Shown here: positions 1 to 7,942 of the stretch, piece after piece
Layout: each line of letters begins with the position of its first letter
How positions within the stretch are numbered: the first letter of the stretch is position 1
Source of the DNA: BOG-908 sp964242115
GTDB lineage: Bacteria; Pseudomonadota; Alphaproteobacteria; Acetobacterales; Acetobacteraceae
Direction of reading: 5' to 3'
DNA length: 64,000 nt
Assembly: GCA_964242115.1 (NCBI GenBank)
Contig: CAXSZX010000021.1
Span: forward strand, 1-64,000
The notes under the pieces: generated by a model
The model's database searches: none
Told to the model about the DNA's origin: nothing
The model's input: only the letters and a program-made list of their open reading frames with translations
Program-made: the position numbers and the translations under genes

Positions 1-403
1 GGTAGTCGTAGAAGCTCATGGTGGCCATGTCGCCGTCGCCGTGGCGGGCCTGCTGATAGCGCTGGAATAGCGCGAACTGCTCGGCGGTGGCGCGCGCCGG
101 CACCTCGAACCCCTCGGTGCCGGCGTTGGCGCGAGCGACGCGGCGCAGCGTTTTGTCCGCCTCGAACACGCGGGTGTCGATGCGGATGGGCACGCAGGCG
201 GAACAGTTTGGGCAGACTGGGGCGTAGGCGATGTTATGGCTGCGGCGGAAGCCGGCGCGGGAGAGGCGGTCGTGCAACGCGTCGGCGTCGGGGCCGGTGA
301 TCTCGGTGACGACCTTGCGCTCCGTCCGGCCCGGAACGTACGGGCAGGGCAGCGGCGCGGTGGTGTAGAAGAATTGTGGCCTGCGCGGCGGCTTGTAGGT
401 CAT
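1..403 (-). CDS. bpt: Aspartate/glutamate leucyltransferase (Bpt/ATE family), 3' end beyond window
   Basis: N-terminal 134 codons of an aminoacyl-tRNA-protein transferase, which attaches Leu (or Arg) from charged tRNA to the N-terminus of proteins so that the N-end rule pathway degrades them; cytoplasmic. The translation starts MTYKPPRRPQFFYTT and carries the family's conserved cysteine segments CPYVPGRTERK and CPNCSACVPIRI, followed by the FQRYQQARHGDGDM region. The reading frame is open to the window edge, so the C-terminal acyltransferase half is missing. I chose the ATG at 403 because the conserved TYKPPRRPQFFYTT start follows it directly. Bpt is preferred over Ate as the name for a bacterial member, but substrate preference cannot be read from this fragment. 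Confidence 0.88.
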   Translation of the reverse strand, partial: MTYKPPRRPQFFYTTAPLPCPYVPGRTERKVVTEITGPDADALHDRLSRAGFRRSHNIAYAPVCPNCSACVPIRIDTRVFEADKTLRRVARANAGTEGFEVPARATAEQFALFQRYQQARHGDGDMATMSFYDY

Positions 404-545
404 CCGAGGTTCAAGGCGGCTCCGGGGTGGCGGTGCGGCATCATGCAAGCAGAGTGCGTAGGGTGGAAAGGGGAGTTGCGCCGGCCGGAGCCAGGTTCAA
501 GCCTGCGGGTCGCCGATGCGCCACGGCGGGCACGCTGGAATGATG

Positions 546-690
546 GCAAGCAGTTCTTTTTTGAAAAAAGGATCCAAGAAACTTTGTCTCCGTAGGCGCG
601 CGTTGGTAAGGCGTGTCGTTTCAGCCGTCCGCGTCATCGAGAGCAAAAGCTATTTGCTTCTCTTTCTCGAAAAGAAGCCTGGCTTTCTCT
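546..690. repeat. Nested-palindrome intergenic element, A left / B right
   Basis: Two AT-rich hairpin arms around a GC-rich centre. The left arm is a degraded A type and the right arm is B type ending in GAAGCC. The centre is type III in reverse orientation. It abuts the stop codon of the antiporter gene at 692. Confidence 0.75.
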
Positions 691-691
691 C

Positions 692-1885
692 TCAGCGCTC
701 ATCGTCCGCCCGCAGCCTGAGCAGCCGAGCGGCCGGCGGCGCCGTCCAGCCCTGGACCGCCACGGAGACGATCACCGCCACGAACACGATGTTGAACAGC
801 ACCCGTCCCGTCTTCACCCCCGCGAGAAGCGGGATGAACGTCAGAAAGATGGGCACCGCGCCGCGCAGGCCTGCCCAGGAGACAAAGGCGGCCTCGCGCA
901 ACGTCCAGCGGAACGGCAGCAGGCTGGCCATGACTCCGGCCGGCCTGGCGACGATGATGAGGATGGCCGAGACCGCCAGCGCGGGCACGATGACCGGCGG
1001 CAATTCGTGCGGCGTGACCAGCAGGCCGAGCATGAGGAACAGCGCGATCTGCGCCAGCCAGCCGAGCGCGCCGAAGAAGCGGGTGACCGGCTGGCCGGCC
1101 GGATGCTCCTGGTTGCTCACCACCACGCCTGCCAGGTAGGTGGCGAGGAACCCGCTGCAGCCGAGCACCTGCGCCGTCCCGAAGATCGCCAGCGCACCGC
1201 CCACCGCCAGCACCGGGAACACCGAGCGCTCCACCTTCAGCCAGCGGAACAGCCCGACCAGGGTGGCGCCACCGGCCAGCCCGATCACCGCGCCGCCGGC
1301 CATCTCCTGGCAGAACAGCAGTGCCGCGTGGCCCACCGTCACGCCGTGCGGCGAGGTGAGGAGTTCCACCAGGCCCAGGGTGAGGAACACGCTCATCGGG
1401 TCGTTCAGGCCGGATTCCACCTCCAGCACGGCGACGACCCGCTTCGGCACGCCGACCTTCGAGGCGCGCAGCAGGCCGGAGACGGCGGCCGCGTCGGTCG
1501 GTGCGGTGGCGGCGCCGAGCAGCAGCCCCTCCGGCCAGGTCACGCCGAAGAGGTAGACCGCTGCGGCGCCGACCACGCCGGCGCTGATGGCCACACCCAG
1601 CGTGGCCAGGGCGATGGCCGGCCAAAGCGCGCGCTGGATCATGGCGCGTTCGGTCTCCAGCCCGCCCTGGAACAGGATGGCGACGAGGGCGATGCTGCCG
1701 ACGAGGTAGGCGGTGCGGAAACTGTCGAAGTCGATGCCGCCGGGGCCGTCCTCGCCGGCCAGCACGCCGATCGCGATGAACACCAGCAGCAGCGGGGTGC
1801 CGATGCGGGCGGAGAACAGGCCGGCGAGGATGGCGAGCAGGCAGAGCACGCCGGCGACGAGGATGATTTCGTGGGTTGCGGCCAT
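692..1885 (-). CDS. NhaP-type cation/proton antiporter (CPA1 family), membrane domain only
   Basis: A 397-residue, highly hydrophobic protein with about 12 membrane segments, predicted to exchange Na+ or K+ for H+ across the inner membrane. The ESGLNDP motif near residue 160 carries the acidic pair of the CPA1 transport site, and PTDAAAV and WAGLRGAVPIFL match the NhaP/NhaP2 fold. E. coli NhaP2 (CvrA) is about 580 residues, with a TrkA-C regulatory domain at the C-terminus. This protein ends right after the membrane domain (LLRLRADDER), so it lacks that domain. The start is the ATG at 1885; a TTG lies at 1888. No Shine-Dalgarno sequence is visible and a repeat element begins within about 7 bases upstream. 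The cation specificity is unknown. Confidence 0.85.
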   Translation of the reverse strand: MAATHEIILVAGVLCLLAILAGLFSARIGTPLLLVFIAIGVLAGEDGPGGIDFDSFRTAYLVGSIALVAILFQGGLETERAMIQRALWPAIALATLGVAISAGVVGAAAVYLFGVTWPEGLLLGAATAPTDAAAVSGLLRASKVGVPKRVVAVLEVESGLNDPMSVFLTLGLVELLTSPHGVTVGHAALLFCQEMAGGAVIGLAGGATLVGLFRWLKVERSVFPVLAVGGALAIFGTAQVLGCSGFLATYLAGVVVSNQEHPAGQPVTRFFGALGWLAQIALFLMLGLLVTPHELPPVIVPALAVSAILIIVARPAGVMASLLPFRWTLREAAFVSWAGLRGAVPIFLTFIPLLAGVKTGRVLFNIVFVAVIVSVAVQGWTAPPAARLLRLRADDER

Positions 1886-1891
1886 CAAGAA

Positions 1892-2036
1892 AGGAAGGCC
1901 TTATTTTTTGCAAAAAAGAAGCAAAAAACTTTCAAGCTCGCTGTCGCGGACGGCTGAAACACCACGCCTCACCAACGCGCGCCCAACGGAGACAAAAGTT
2001 TTTGGTTCTTTTTTTCCAAAAAAGAACCGCTTGCTT
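1892..2036. repeat. Nested-palindrome intergenic element, B left / A right
   Basis: Fills the whole gap between the antiporter start and the HtrA-like stop. The left arm is B type (GGCCTT...AAGAAGC), the centre is type III and the right arm is a clean A type (GGTTCTTTTTT...AAAGAACC). Confidence 0.8.
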
Positions 2037-2042
2037 ACGTCC

Positions 2043-3014
2043 TCAGTGCAAACGCGGCGCCCGCAGAAAGCTAGTCCGCGCCGCCGAGTGCACCGTCATG
2101 TGCAGCAGCTCGTCGTCACGCGACACGCTCATCCGCACGCGCGCGCCCGCGGTGCCGGCACTCCACACCCGCCGCCACAGGCTTGCCAGGTCCGCCACCT
2201 CGTCGCCGTCCACGGCCACGATGCGGTCGCCGGCGCGCAGTCCCGCCTTGTCGGACGGGCCGCCGTCCGTGACCCCGCCCACCACCACGGTGTCGTCGCT
2301 CTCCATGGCGTAGACGCCAAGCCAGGGCCGCGGCGGGCGGCGCAGGTGGCCGTGCTGGACCAGCTCGTCGAGCACCGGCGTCAGCAGCCCGGTCGGCACC
2401 ACCATGTTCATGTCCACCCGGCGGCCGCGCTCGTCGGTCTGCTGCAGTATCAGCGAGCCGATGCCGAGCAGCCGGCCGTCGGCGCCGATCAGCCCGGCGC
2501 CGCCCCAGAACGGGTGGGCGGGTGCGGTGAACATCGCGTCGTCGATCAGGTACTCCCAGTAGCCGGCGAACTCCTGCCGGCCGACTACCTGCGTCTCGAT
2601 GGTGCGGTGGCGCCCGCCGGCGGCGGCCAGCAGGGCGGGGGTCTGCGCCTGCACGGCGTTGCTGTCGCCGATGGCCATCTCCGGCACGCCGAGCTTGCCG
2701 AGCGGCTGGACCAGGCCGAAGCCGGTCTCGAAATCCACCGCCAGCGCGTGGCCGGGCACCGCCCAGCCGTCGTTGGTGGTCAGCCAGATGCTTTCTGCCT
2801 CCATCACCAGGTAGCCCATGGTGAGCACCAGGCCGCCGCGGATGCAGATGCCGTTGCCGGCGCGCTCCGTGCCCAACGTGCCGGCGGTGAACGCGTCGGC
2901 CGGAATGTCGGCGCGCAGGCCAACGACGCTGCGCAGTGCGGACTCCAGGTCGAAGCTGTAGTCGGCCGCGCGCGGCTGCAGGTTCTGCGGGATGGTGGGT
3001 TCGGTCTTGGCCAT
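2043..3014 (-). CDS. HtrA/DegP-like protein with PDZ domain and no catalytic triad
   Basis: A 323-residue protein with a trypsin-like (S1C) domain at about residues 30-215 and a PDZ domain at about 220-310 (PWLGVYAMES, GLRAGDRIVAVDGDEV). The protease fold is recognisable but all three catalytic positions are changed. The usual TAAHV reads TMGYLV (His lost). The usual DPxTDLAVL reads DFETGFGLV (Asp lost). The usual GNSGGPL reads FWGGAGL (Ser lost). No signal peptide is apparent (MAKTEPTIPQ), so it may be cytoplasmic. I infer a binding or scaffold role through PDZ rather than proteolysis. It is divergently transcribed from the acyltransferase that follows. Annotation pipelines would probably still call it a serine protease. 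Confidence 0.82.
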   Translation of the reverse strand: MAKTEPTIPQNLQPRAADYSFDLESALRSVVGLRADIPADAFTAGTLGTERAGNGICIRGGLVLTMGYLVMEAESIWLTTNDGWAVPGHALAVDFETGFGLVQPLGKLGVPEMAIGDSNAVQAQTPALLAAAGGRHRTIETQVVGRQEFAGYWEYLIDDAMFTAPAHPFWGGAGLIGADGRLLGIGSLILQQTDERGRRVDMNMVVPTGLLTPVLDELVQHGHLRRPPRPWLGVYAMESDDTVVVGGVTDGGPSDKAGLRAGDRIVAVDGDEVADLASLWRRVWSAGTAGARVRMSVSRDDELLHMTVHSAARTSFLRAPRLH

Positions 3015-3154
3015 GGATGAAAATGCTTCTTGCAGGGACCCTCGGGCAAGGCCTTCGGGCGGAACGGCGGGAATCGTGGATAGTCGGGTATGTCGGCGCG
3101 ACGGCGGGAGCAGCCGCCGCCTCGTCCCAACCGCTCGAATGTGGGCGCCTTTCT

Positions 3155-4303
3155 ATGCAACGCTCTGTGCCGTCGCAGTCAACCTTAGCGGAAAGTCCGG
3201 CCCTGCCGGCGGCCGGCACCTACATCCCGGTGCTCGACGGGTTGCGCGCGGTGGCGATCCTGCTGGTGGTGGCCTCGCATGCCGGGCTGGACCACGTGCT
3301 GCCCGGGGCGTTCGGTGTCACCCTGTTCTTCTTCATCAGCGGCTACCTGATCACCCGGCAACTGCTCGCTGGTCTTGCCAGGCGCGGCCGGATCGGGCTG
3401 GCGAACTTCTACCTCCGCCGGGTGCTGCGGCTGATGCCGGCGGGGCTTGTCTACGTGCTGGTCGCCGGCCTGGCCTACGAGGCGCTGGGTGGGCGCATCT
3501 CACCGGCGGGCTGGCTGTCGGCGGTGTTCTACGGCGCCAATCTGTTCGACTTATGGGTGGGCTACCGCTCCACGTTGCCCGGCGTGCGCCACCCGTTCAA
3601 CATCCTGTGGTCGCTCGCCATCGAGGAGCACTACTACGCCGTCTGGCCGGTGGTGCTGGGTGCAGTTTGGCGACGGCGCTGGGCGGTGGCAGCCCTGGTG
3701 CTGCTGTGCCTGGCGGTGCTGCTGTGGCGCGCCTGGCTGTTCCAGCACTGCGGTGCGGCAGCCTCGGCGGTATGCGGGCGGGTGCAGGTCCCGGCCTGGC
3801 GCTACAACCGGCTGTATCAAGGGACCGACACGCGGCTCGACTCGATCGGCTGGGGCGCGCTGCTGGCCATGGTCGAGCAGCGCCGGCCCGGTTGGGCGGG
3901 CAGAACCGCGTGGCTGTGGCCGGCCGGAGTGGCGCTTCTGGCGGCGGGGTTCGTGGTGCCGGGCGACTTCGCGCGCCAGGTGGTGCGCACGACGTTGCAG
4001 GGTGTGGCACTGCTGCTGGTGTTTCCCGCGCTGCTGAACGGGGCTGGGCCGGTGCAGCGGCTGCTGTGTGCCCGGCCGGCGTTGCTGGTGGGGCGGCTGA
4101 GCTACTCGCTCTATTTGTGGCACTGGGGCGCGTTTGCGTTGGCGGACGAGATCGCGGGCGCACACCGGCTGGCCTGGCTGGCGATCGTGCTGCCGGCCTC
4201 GGCCGGGTTGGCGGCGGGGTCCTACGTGCTGGTGGAACAGCCGATGCTGCGGGTGCGGCGCCGGGCTGGGAGCCATGTTCGGGCTGGGGGTGATCCGCCT
4301 TGA
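3155..4303 (+). CDS. Acyltransferase 3 family membrane protein (OafA/YrhL type)
   Basis: A 382-residue integral membrane protein with about ten hydrophobic segments. It is predicted to transfer acetyl or other acyl groups to extracytoplasmic sugars such as O-antigen or exopolysaccharide. Family features are YIPVLDGLRAVAILLVVASH near residue 20 (the active-site-like His after the GLRA motif), FFFISGYLI, LRRVLRLMP, and the SLAIEEHYY motif near residue 150. The start is the ATG at 3155: an upstream in-frame extension runs into the divergent gene, and the conserved domain begins about 20 residues after this Met. The C-terminus is Arg-rich. The acceptor is unknown, and no polysaccharide locus is adjacent. 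Confidence 0.85.
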   Translation: MQRSVPSQSTLAESPALPAAGTYIPVLDGLRAVAILLVVASHAGLDHVLPGAFGVTLFFFISGYLITRQLLAGLARRGRIGLANFYLRRVLRLMPAGLVYVLVAGLAYEALGGRISPAGWLSAVFYGANLFDLWVGYRSTLPGVRHPFNILWSLAIEEHYYAVWPVVLGAVWRRRWAVAALVLLCLAVLLWRAWLFQHCGAAASAVCGRVQVPAWRYNRLYQGTDTRLDSIGWGALLAMVEQRRPGWAGRTAWLWPAGVALLAAGFVVPGDFARQVVRTTLQGVALLLVFPALLNGAGPVQRLLCARPALLVGRLSYSLYLWHWGAFALADEIAGAHRLAWLAIVLPASAGLAAGSYVLVEQPMLRVRRRAGSHVRAGGDPP

Positions 4304-4310
4304 GCGGAGC

Positions 4311-4442
4311 AAGCAAGCGGTTCTTTTTTGAAACAAAGAACCAAAAAACGTTCGCTCCCTGGCGTTCACGCTGAGGAGACCCTGCGTCGGCAGGACCAGA
4401 CGTTTTTTGCTGCTTTCTCTCAAAAAAGCAGGCCTTGCCTGC
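4311..4442. repeat. Nested-palindrome intergenic element, A left / C right
   Basis: The left arm is GGTTCTTTTTTGAAACAAAGAA, the right arm is C type (TGCTGC...GCAGGCC), and the centre resembles reversed type II. It begins 8 bases after the acyltransferase stop. Confidence 0.78.
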
Positions 4443-4533
4443 CTGCGCAGGACGCCGAACATCACGTTCTGTTTGATCGCGCCCGAAGCACGTTTCGTAT
4501 TGTATGCGTTCGGCGACTAAATTGAGGTCGATC

Positions 4534-4803
4534 ATGGCTGTTATCGACACGTTGACACGACCGCCTACCCAGCAACGGGTCGAACGAACGCGCCAGAACC
4601 GCCGGCTGGCGGACAAGGTTCTGTTGGCGTTCAACATAGCTTGCGACGTAGGCGACGTCGATACGGCGCAGGATCTTTTGAACATACTCGAAGAGATTTA
4701 TCGACGCCGCAACATCAACCGGCCTAACGACCGACGGAAAAACGTCGAAAGCCTGGTCGAAGCCTGTCGGCGGCTGTGGAACTTGCGACAGGACATGGTG
4801 TAA
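4534..4803 (+). CDS. Small helical protein, member 1 of a local three-gene family
   Basis: An 89-residue predicted soluble protein of unknown function. Residues 26-58 form a predicted helical hairpin (LLAFNIACDVGDVDTAQDLL) whose A-x3-GD-x2-TA-x2-L pattern recurs in two more small genes within 1.2 kb (4949-5158 and 5737-5955). The rest is charged and helical, with a second short helix near residues 70-85. The ATG at 4534 is preceded by GAGG about 6 bases upstream, a convincing ribosome site, and is preferred over the ATG at 4504. A hairpin with a T-run follows at 4883-4911. Base composition is lower in GC than in the neighbours. I do not recognise a named family; the hairpin resembles a single TPR-like unit, but this is only an impression. 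Confidence 0.65.
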   Translation: MAVIDTLTRPPTQQRVERTRQNRRLADKVLLAFNIACDVGDVDTAQDLLNILEEIYRRRNINRPNDRRKNVESLVEACRRLWNLRQDMV

Positions 4804-4882
4804 CGGTTCCGGCCGTCCGACCTCCCGCGGCCCGGCTGGCAGACCTGCCCGCTCGTCTCGCATGGCTCGCAAAGCCTGGCCG

Positions 4883-4911
4883 GTCTCCGGCGGTGCCGAG
4901 ACGCCTTTTTT
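4883..4911 (+). terminator. Rho-independent terminator-like hairpin
   Basis: GTCTCCGGC-GGT-GCCGAGAC forms a stem of about 8 bp with one bulged C, followed by GCCTTTTTTGG. It lies about 80 bases after the stop at 4803 and is the natural end of that small gene's transcript. Confidence 0.55.
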
Positions 4912-4948
4912 GGTCAGGCCGTCAATGCTGCGGCTACGCAGAGTTGGT

Positions 4949-5158
4949 CTAGTGCTGCGTGATATCCGTTCCGGCCTGCTTGCGCGCACGCAGGTTTTCC
5001 AGCGCCGCGGTCAACGACCGGCTTGCGTCCAAGTCGCCCTGCGCCTGAGCCAACGCCAACGCATCGAGTAGCGCCTGCTCCAGAACAGCCAAGTCAGGAT
5101 CATGCTCTGACAAAACGTACTCCTGGACGCTGGCGCTGTGAATTTGAGACACCGGCAT
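4949..5158 (-). CDS. Small helical protein, member 2 of a local three-gene family
   Basis: A 69-residue predicted soluble protein. Residues 25-58 (LLDALALAQAQGDLDASRSL, then LENLRARK) align with the cores at 4534-4803 and 5737-5955: a leucine-rich helix, small residues, an invariant Gly-Asp, then Ala-x2-Leu and a Leu-Glu-x3-Arg helix. The N-terminal 25 residues are acidic and unlike the other two. It is on the opposite strand from its relatives. The start is the ATG at 5158; no strong ribosome site is visible. The function is unknown. Confidence 0.55.
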   Translation of the reverse strand: MPVSQIHSASVQEYVLSEHDPDLAVLEQALLDALALAQAQGDLDASRSLTAALENLRARKQAGTDITQH

Positions 5159-5736
5159 CTTCGTATTGAGATGAGGCTACACTAACCATGCTAATATCGA
5201 AACAAAAAAATGTGCCCAAACGGCGAACCCCAGGGCCGCCATTCTCTCGACGGGTCGCTTGCCCGCAGGCCCTTGCGCCTGGCCAGAAAGGGCCAAGTCC
5301 CGCGCTACCGGACACGGCTGCACGGCCGGGCCGTCGCGTGTCAGGCCATGTCTGCTGCGGCGATGCTTTGGGCTTTGTGGTGGGATTGCAGAGCGCGTGC
5401 GTCAGAAACTCGCAACAGGCTGTTTTATTGGGACTGCGGCAGCCCGCACAGATACGGGAACGTCAGGCAGGACGCTCTCTGCCCGGCGAGGTCACCCGTG
5501 GTCATGATGGCCTCGCGTAAGCGGAGTGGACGAGCGGTGAGGTTTGTCACTTAGTTGGCGTGTGTTGTTCAGGGTACATGGTGGTGTGCCGACAAGCTGA
5601 ACGGTTGCGCCTGACACGTCCACTACAGCCTGGCCAGGACCGGTGTGGTGGACGGACATCAATGTGAACGCGAACGGTCGACGCAATGTGCAATCCTTCG
5701 ACGTTGCTCGTCCGCAGAGTGATCGGATCAAACATC
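5159..5736. other. 578-base gap between small genes, no convincing gene
   Basis: Several overlapping ORFs of 60-114 codons occur on both strands, but none has a recognisable domain or a good ribosome site, and none resembles the three-member small family on either side. The first 60 bases (about 5160-5215) are AT-rich and probably hold the divergent promoter for the small gene ending at 5158. I see nothing else I can support. Confidence 0.4.
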
Positions 5737-5955
5737 ATGGTTGCAAACGAACACGCTGACCTGCTCGTGCAGGAACTCGAGAAATCGCTGATCGGCGCTG
5801 CTGACCACGCCCGTCACATCGGCGACTCCGAAACCGCGCTCGGCCTCGCGATGATCCTCGAGGCAGCGCGGCGGAACTGGGCCGGAAGAAGCCGTCATCC
5901 TGTGGCGAACGCCAGCAGCACCATCATCAGACGACGCGGGACGCAGGGCGCGTAG
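5737..5955 (+). CDS. Small helical protein, member 3 of a local three-gene family
   Basis: A 72-residue predicted soluble protein. Residues 13-46 (LEKSLIGAADHARHIGDSET, then ALGLAMILEAARR) carry the same Gly-Asp-centred helical hairpin as the products of 4534-4803 and 4949-5158. The tail is Arg/Ser-rich. The start is the ATG at 5737, in the context AACATCATG shared with member 1 (GATCATG); an upstream in-frame ATG at 5686 would add 17 residues. The stop codon is directly followed by a repeat element. The function is unknown. Confidence 0.55.
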   Translation: MVANEHADLLVQELEKSLIGAADHARHIGDSETALGLAMILEAARRNWAGRSRHPVANASSTIIRRRGTQGA

Positions 5956-6098
5956 AGCAAGCGCTCTTTTCGAAACGGAACCAAAGAACGTCTGCTCTCG
6001 TCGCTTGCGCCGTAGCAAAGCGTGCCGTTTCAGCTGTGCGCGACAGCGTAAGCGAAAGCGTTTTGCTTCTTTTTCTCGACAAGAAGGCCTTGCTTTCT
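5956..6098. repeat. Nested-palindrome intergenic element, A left / B right
   Basis: The left A arm has decayed (GCGCTCTTTTCGAAACGGAA), the centre is reversed type III and the right arm is B type (GCTTCTTTTTCTC...AAGAAGGCC). It fills the space between the convergent stops at 5955 and 6099 exactly. Confidence 0.75.
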
Positions 6099-6728
6099 CT
6101 AGTCAGCCGCCGGCGCCACCGGCGGCTGAAACAGCTCCGGCGTAAGCTGCGGCTGATCATCGATGCCCGACAAGTTCAACGTCAGCACGTGGTTGTAAGG
6201 ATCCTGCACGGTCACCGCGCGCAAGCGGAGCGGTCGGTCGCTGAAGTCCAGCGTCAGGTGGCCCTGCCCAGGCAGGCCGGTTTTGCTGAGTGTCAGCCGC
6301 AGGATCGGCGCACCCGCCTGGTCGGTGGCGTGGACGAGGCTGTCCACGGTCACCGGCCCGTCCAGCCGGATCGTCGGCGCCAGCAGCAGCCCGAGCGGCG
6401 TGCGCGAGACCGGCTGGGTGGTCAGCGCGCCGTTGCTGCGGTCCAGCACGTTGATGCGTCCGTTGGTGATCACCATCACCCGTGCGGCAGGACCCTCGTA
6501 GTCCACGCGCAGGTGGCCGGGACGGTCCAGCCAGACCAGGCCGGCGGCAGCGCCGTCGGAGCCGCTCTGTACGAAGTGCGCCTCGAAGCGCGGCAGTCCG
6601 TTCAGGTAGGCCTCGATGCGGGCAATGTCTGCCCGGTCGGCGGCGTTGCGCATGGGGACGCAGCCGGCCAGGCATGCCCACAGGCAGGCCTGCGCCATCC
6701 GGGCCAGGGCGCGTGTGCCGGGCCTCAC
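6099..6728 (-). CDS. LolA-like outer-membrane lipoprotein carrier protein
   Basis: A 209-residue exported protein of the LolA fold, which shuttles lipoproteins or related lipids across the periplasm. The N-terminus has an Arg-rich start, a hydrophobic stretch (MAQACLWACLAGC) and a Cys that looks like a lipobox, so it may itself be a lipoprotein. The domain runs from YLNGLPRFEAHFVQ through GLVWLDRPGHLRVDYEGP to the C-terminus. I chose the GTG at 6728 because it overlaps the glk stop as GTGA and gives a full signal peptide; a Met ten residues later is an alternative. This overlap indicates translational coupling with glk. The pairing with a glucokinase gives no clue to its cargo. Confidence 0.8.
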   Translation of the reverse strand: MRPGTRALARMAQACLWACLAGCVPMRNAADRADIARIEAYLNGLPRFEAHFVQSGSDGAAAGLVWLDRPGHLRVDYEGPAARVMVITNGRINVLDRSNGALTTQPVSRTPLGLLLAPTIRLDGPVTVDSLVHATDQAGAPILRLTLSKTGLPGQGHLTLDFSDRPLRLRAVTVQDPYNHVLTLNLSGIDDQPQLTPELFQPPVAPAAD

Positions 6729-7693
6729 GAACGGTGCTCCCTGGCGAAAGCGGCGGCGGCGCCGAACAGGCCCGGCTCGGGGTGGGTGATGATCTTGACC
6801 GGCAGCGTGGCCAGCATCGGCTCCATCCTTCCCTTGGCGGCGAAGCGGGTGGCGAAGCCGGAGCCGGGCAGCGCGCCGGCGACCCGGGCGCCGATGCCGC
6901 CGGCGATGACCATGCCGTGTGCGCCCTGAGCCAGCGCGATGTCGCCGGCGAGGCTGCCCAGCGCCAGGCAGAAGCGTTCTAGCGCGGCGGCAGCTAGCCG
7001 GTCGGTGCCGGCCAGCGCCGCCTGCCACAACGCGGCCGTCTCTCGCGGGGGCACGGCTTCGTCCTCCATCGCCGCCAGGCAGGCGTGGATGTTGGCCAGC
7101 CCCGGCCCGGAGACGATCCGCTCGGCGGAGACGCGCAGAAAGGTCTGTCGTAGGCGTTGCAGGATGGCGTCCTCCACGGTGTCGAGCGGCGCCCAGTCGA
7201 TGTGGCCGCCTTCGGCCTCCATCACGTAGTAGTCCTCGGCGCGGCGCAGCACGTGGGCGACGCCTAGCCCGGTGCCGGGGCCCACGATGCCGATCACCCC
7301 CTGGGCGGGCAGCGGCACGTCTGGCCCGGCCAGGTGGCTCAGGTAGTCGGGCGGCAGTTGTGCCACCGCGTGGCCGACCGCGCCGAAATCGTTGACCAGC
7401 GTGAGGTGGTCCACGCCCAGCTGGCCGGCCAGAGTCGCCGGCCGCAGCACCCAGTGGCTGTTGACCAGCTTGAGCAGCTCGCCGGTGATCGGGCAGGCGA
7501 CGGCGAGCGCGGCGGCGCGCGGCAGGGGACGGCCGGCACGGGCCGCGTAGGTGGCCCAGGCGCCGTCGATGCCGGCGTAGTCGGCGGTGTGCAGGGTGGT
7601 GGCCTGGCCGAGCTTGGCCACCTTGCCGTCTTCCGCGCTGGCGATGGCGAAGCGCACGTTGGTGCCGCCCAGGTCGACGCAGACTACTTCCAA
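6725..7693 (-). CDS. glk: Glucokinase
   Basis: A 322-residue cytoplasmic ATP-dependent glucokinase that phosphorylates glucose to glucose 6-phosphate. Family motifs are the phosphate-1 loop DLGGTNVRFA at residue 7, the catalytic LVNDFGAVG near residue 100, GPGTGLGVA near 140, the substrate motif EAEGGHIDW near 158, the adenosine motif VIAGGIGAR and the C-terminal PEPGLFGAAAAF. The length fits bacterial Glk (about 320). It is the first gene of a two-gene unit with the lolA-like gene, with a 4-base start/stop overlap. A repeat element begins about 55 bases upstream of the start. Confidence 0.95.
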   Translation of the reverse strand: MEVVCVDLGGTNVRFAIASAEDGKVAKLGQATTLHTADYAGIDGAWATYAARAGRPLPRAAALAVACPITGELLKLVNSHWVLRPATLAGQLGVDHLTLVNDFGAVGHAVAQLPPDYLSHLAGPDVPLPAQGVIGIVGPGTGLGVAHVLRRAEDYYVMEAEGGHIDWAPLDTVEDAILQRLRQTFLRVSAERIVSGPGLANIHACLAAMEDEAVPPRETAALWQAALAGTDRLAAAALERFCLALGSLAGDIALAQGAHGMVIAGGIGARVAGALPGSGFATRFAAKGRMEPMLATLPVKIITHPEPGLFGAAAAFAREHRS

Positions 7694-7748
7694 CAGGCAC
7701 CTCGTCTGGCAGGGGCTGCCGTTCTAGGCGAGCGCTCCTGGCGCGCCT

Positions 7749-7878
7749 AGGCAAGCGGTTCGTTTCTGGAAGAAAGAACCGAAAAACTTTTGTCCCCTTG
7801 CGCGTGCGCTGCAGAAACCTCCGCGACACCCGACCAGGTTTTTGCTGCTTTTTTGAAAAAAGCAGGCCTTGCTTCCTT
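7749..7878. repeat. Nested-palindrome intergenic element, A left / C right
   Basis: Lies between the divergent glk and OmpA-domain genes. The left arm is A type (GGTTCGTTTC...GAAAGAACC), the centre is reversed type II and the right arm is C type (GCTGCTTTTTTG...GCAGGCC). Promoters for both genes must lie around or inside it. Confidence 0.78.
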
Positions 7879-7942
7879 TCTCGGGCCCACGCCCCGCAGG
7901 TTCAGTACAAGGTTGCGCCCGCCTGCCGGTGCGCGATAGACC

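Noticed and set aside
4312..4445. The T- and A-runs in the arms as ordinary Rho-independent terminators
   Set aside because: The T-run lies inside the stem rather than after it, and the sequence after the stem is A-rich or GCTTGC. Some copies could still terminate through the GC-rich centre followed by T-rich sequence, but a plain terminator call does not fit.
5188..5554. ORFs of 82-114 codons between the small paralogues
   Set aside because: No domain, no good ribosome site, overlapping frames on both strands.
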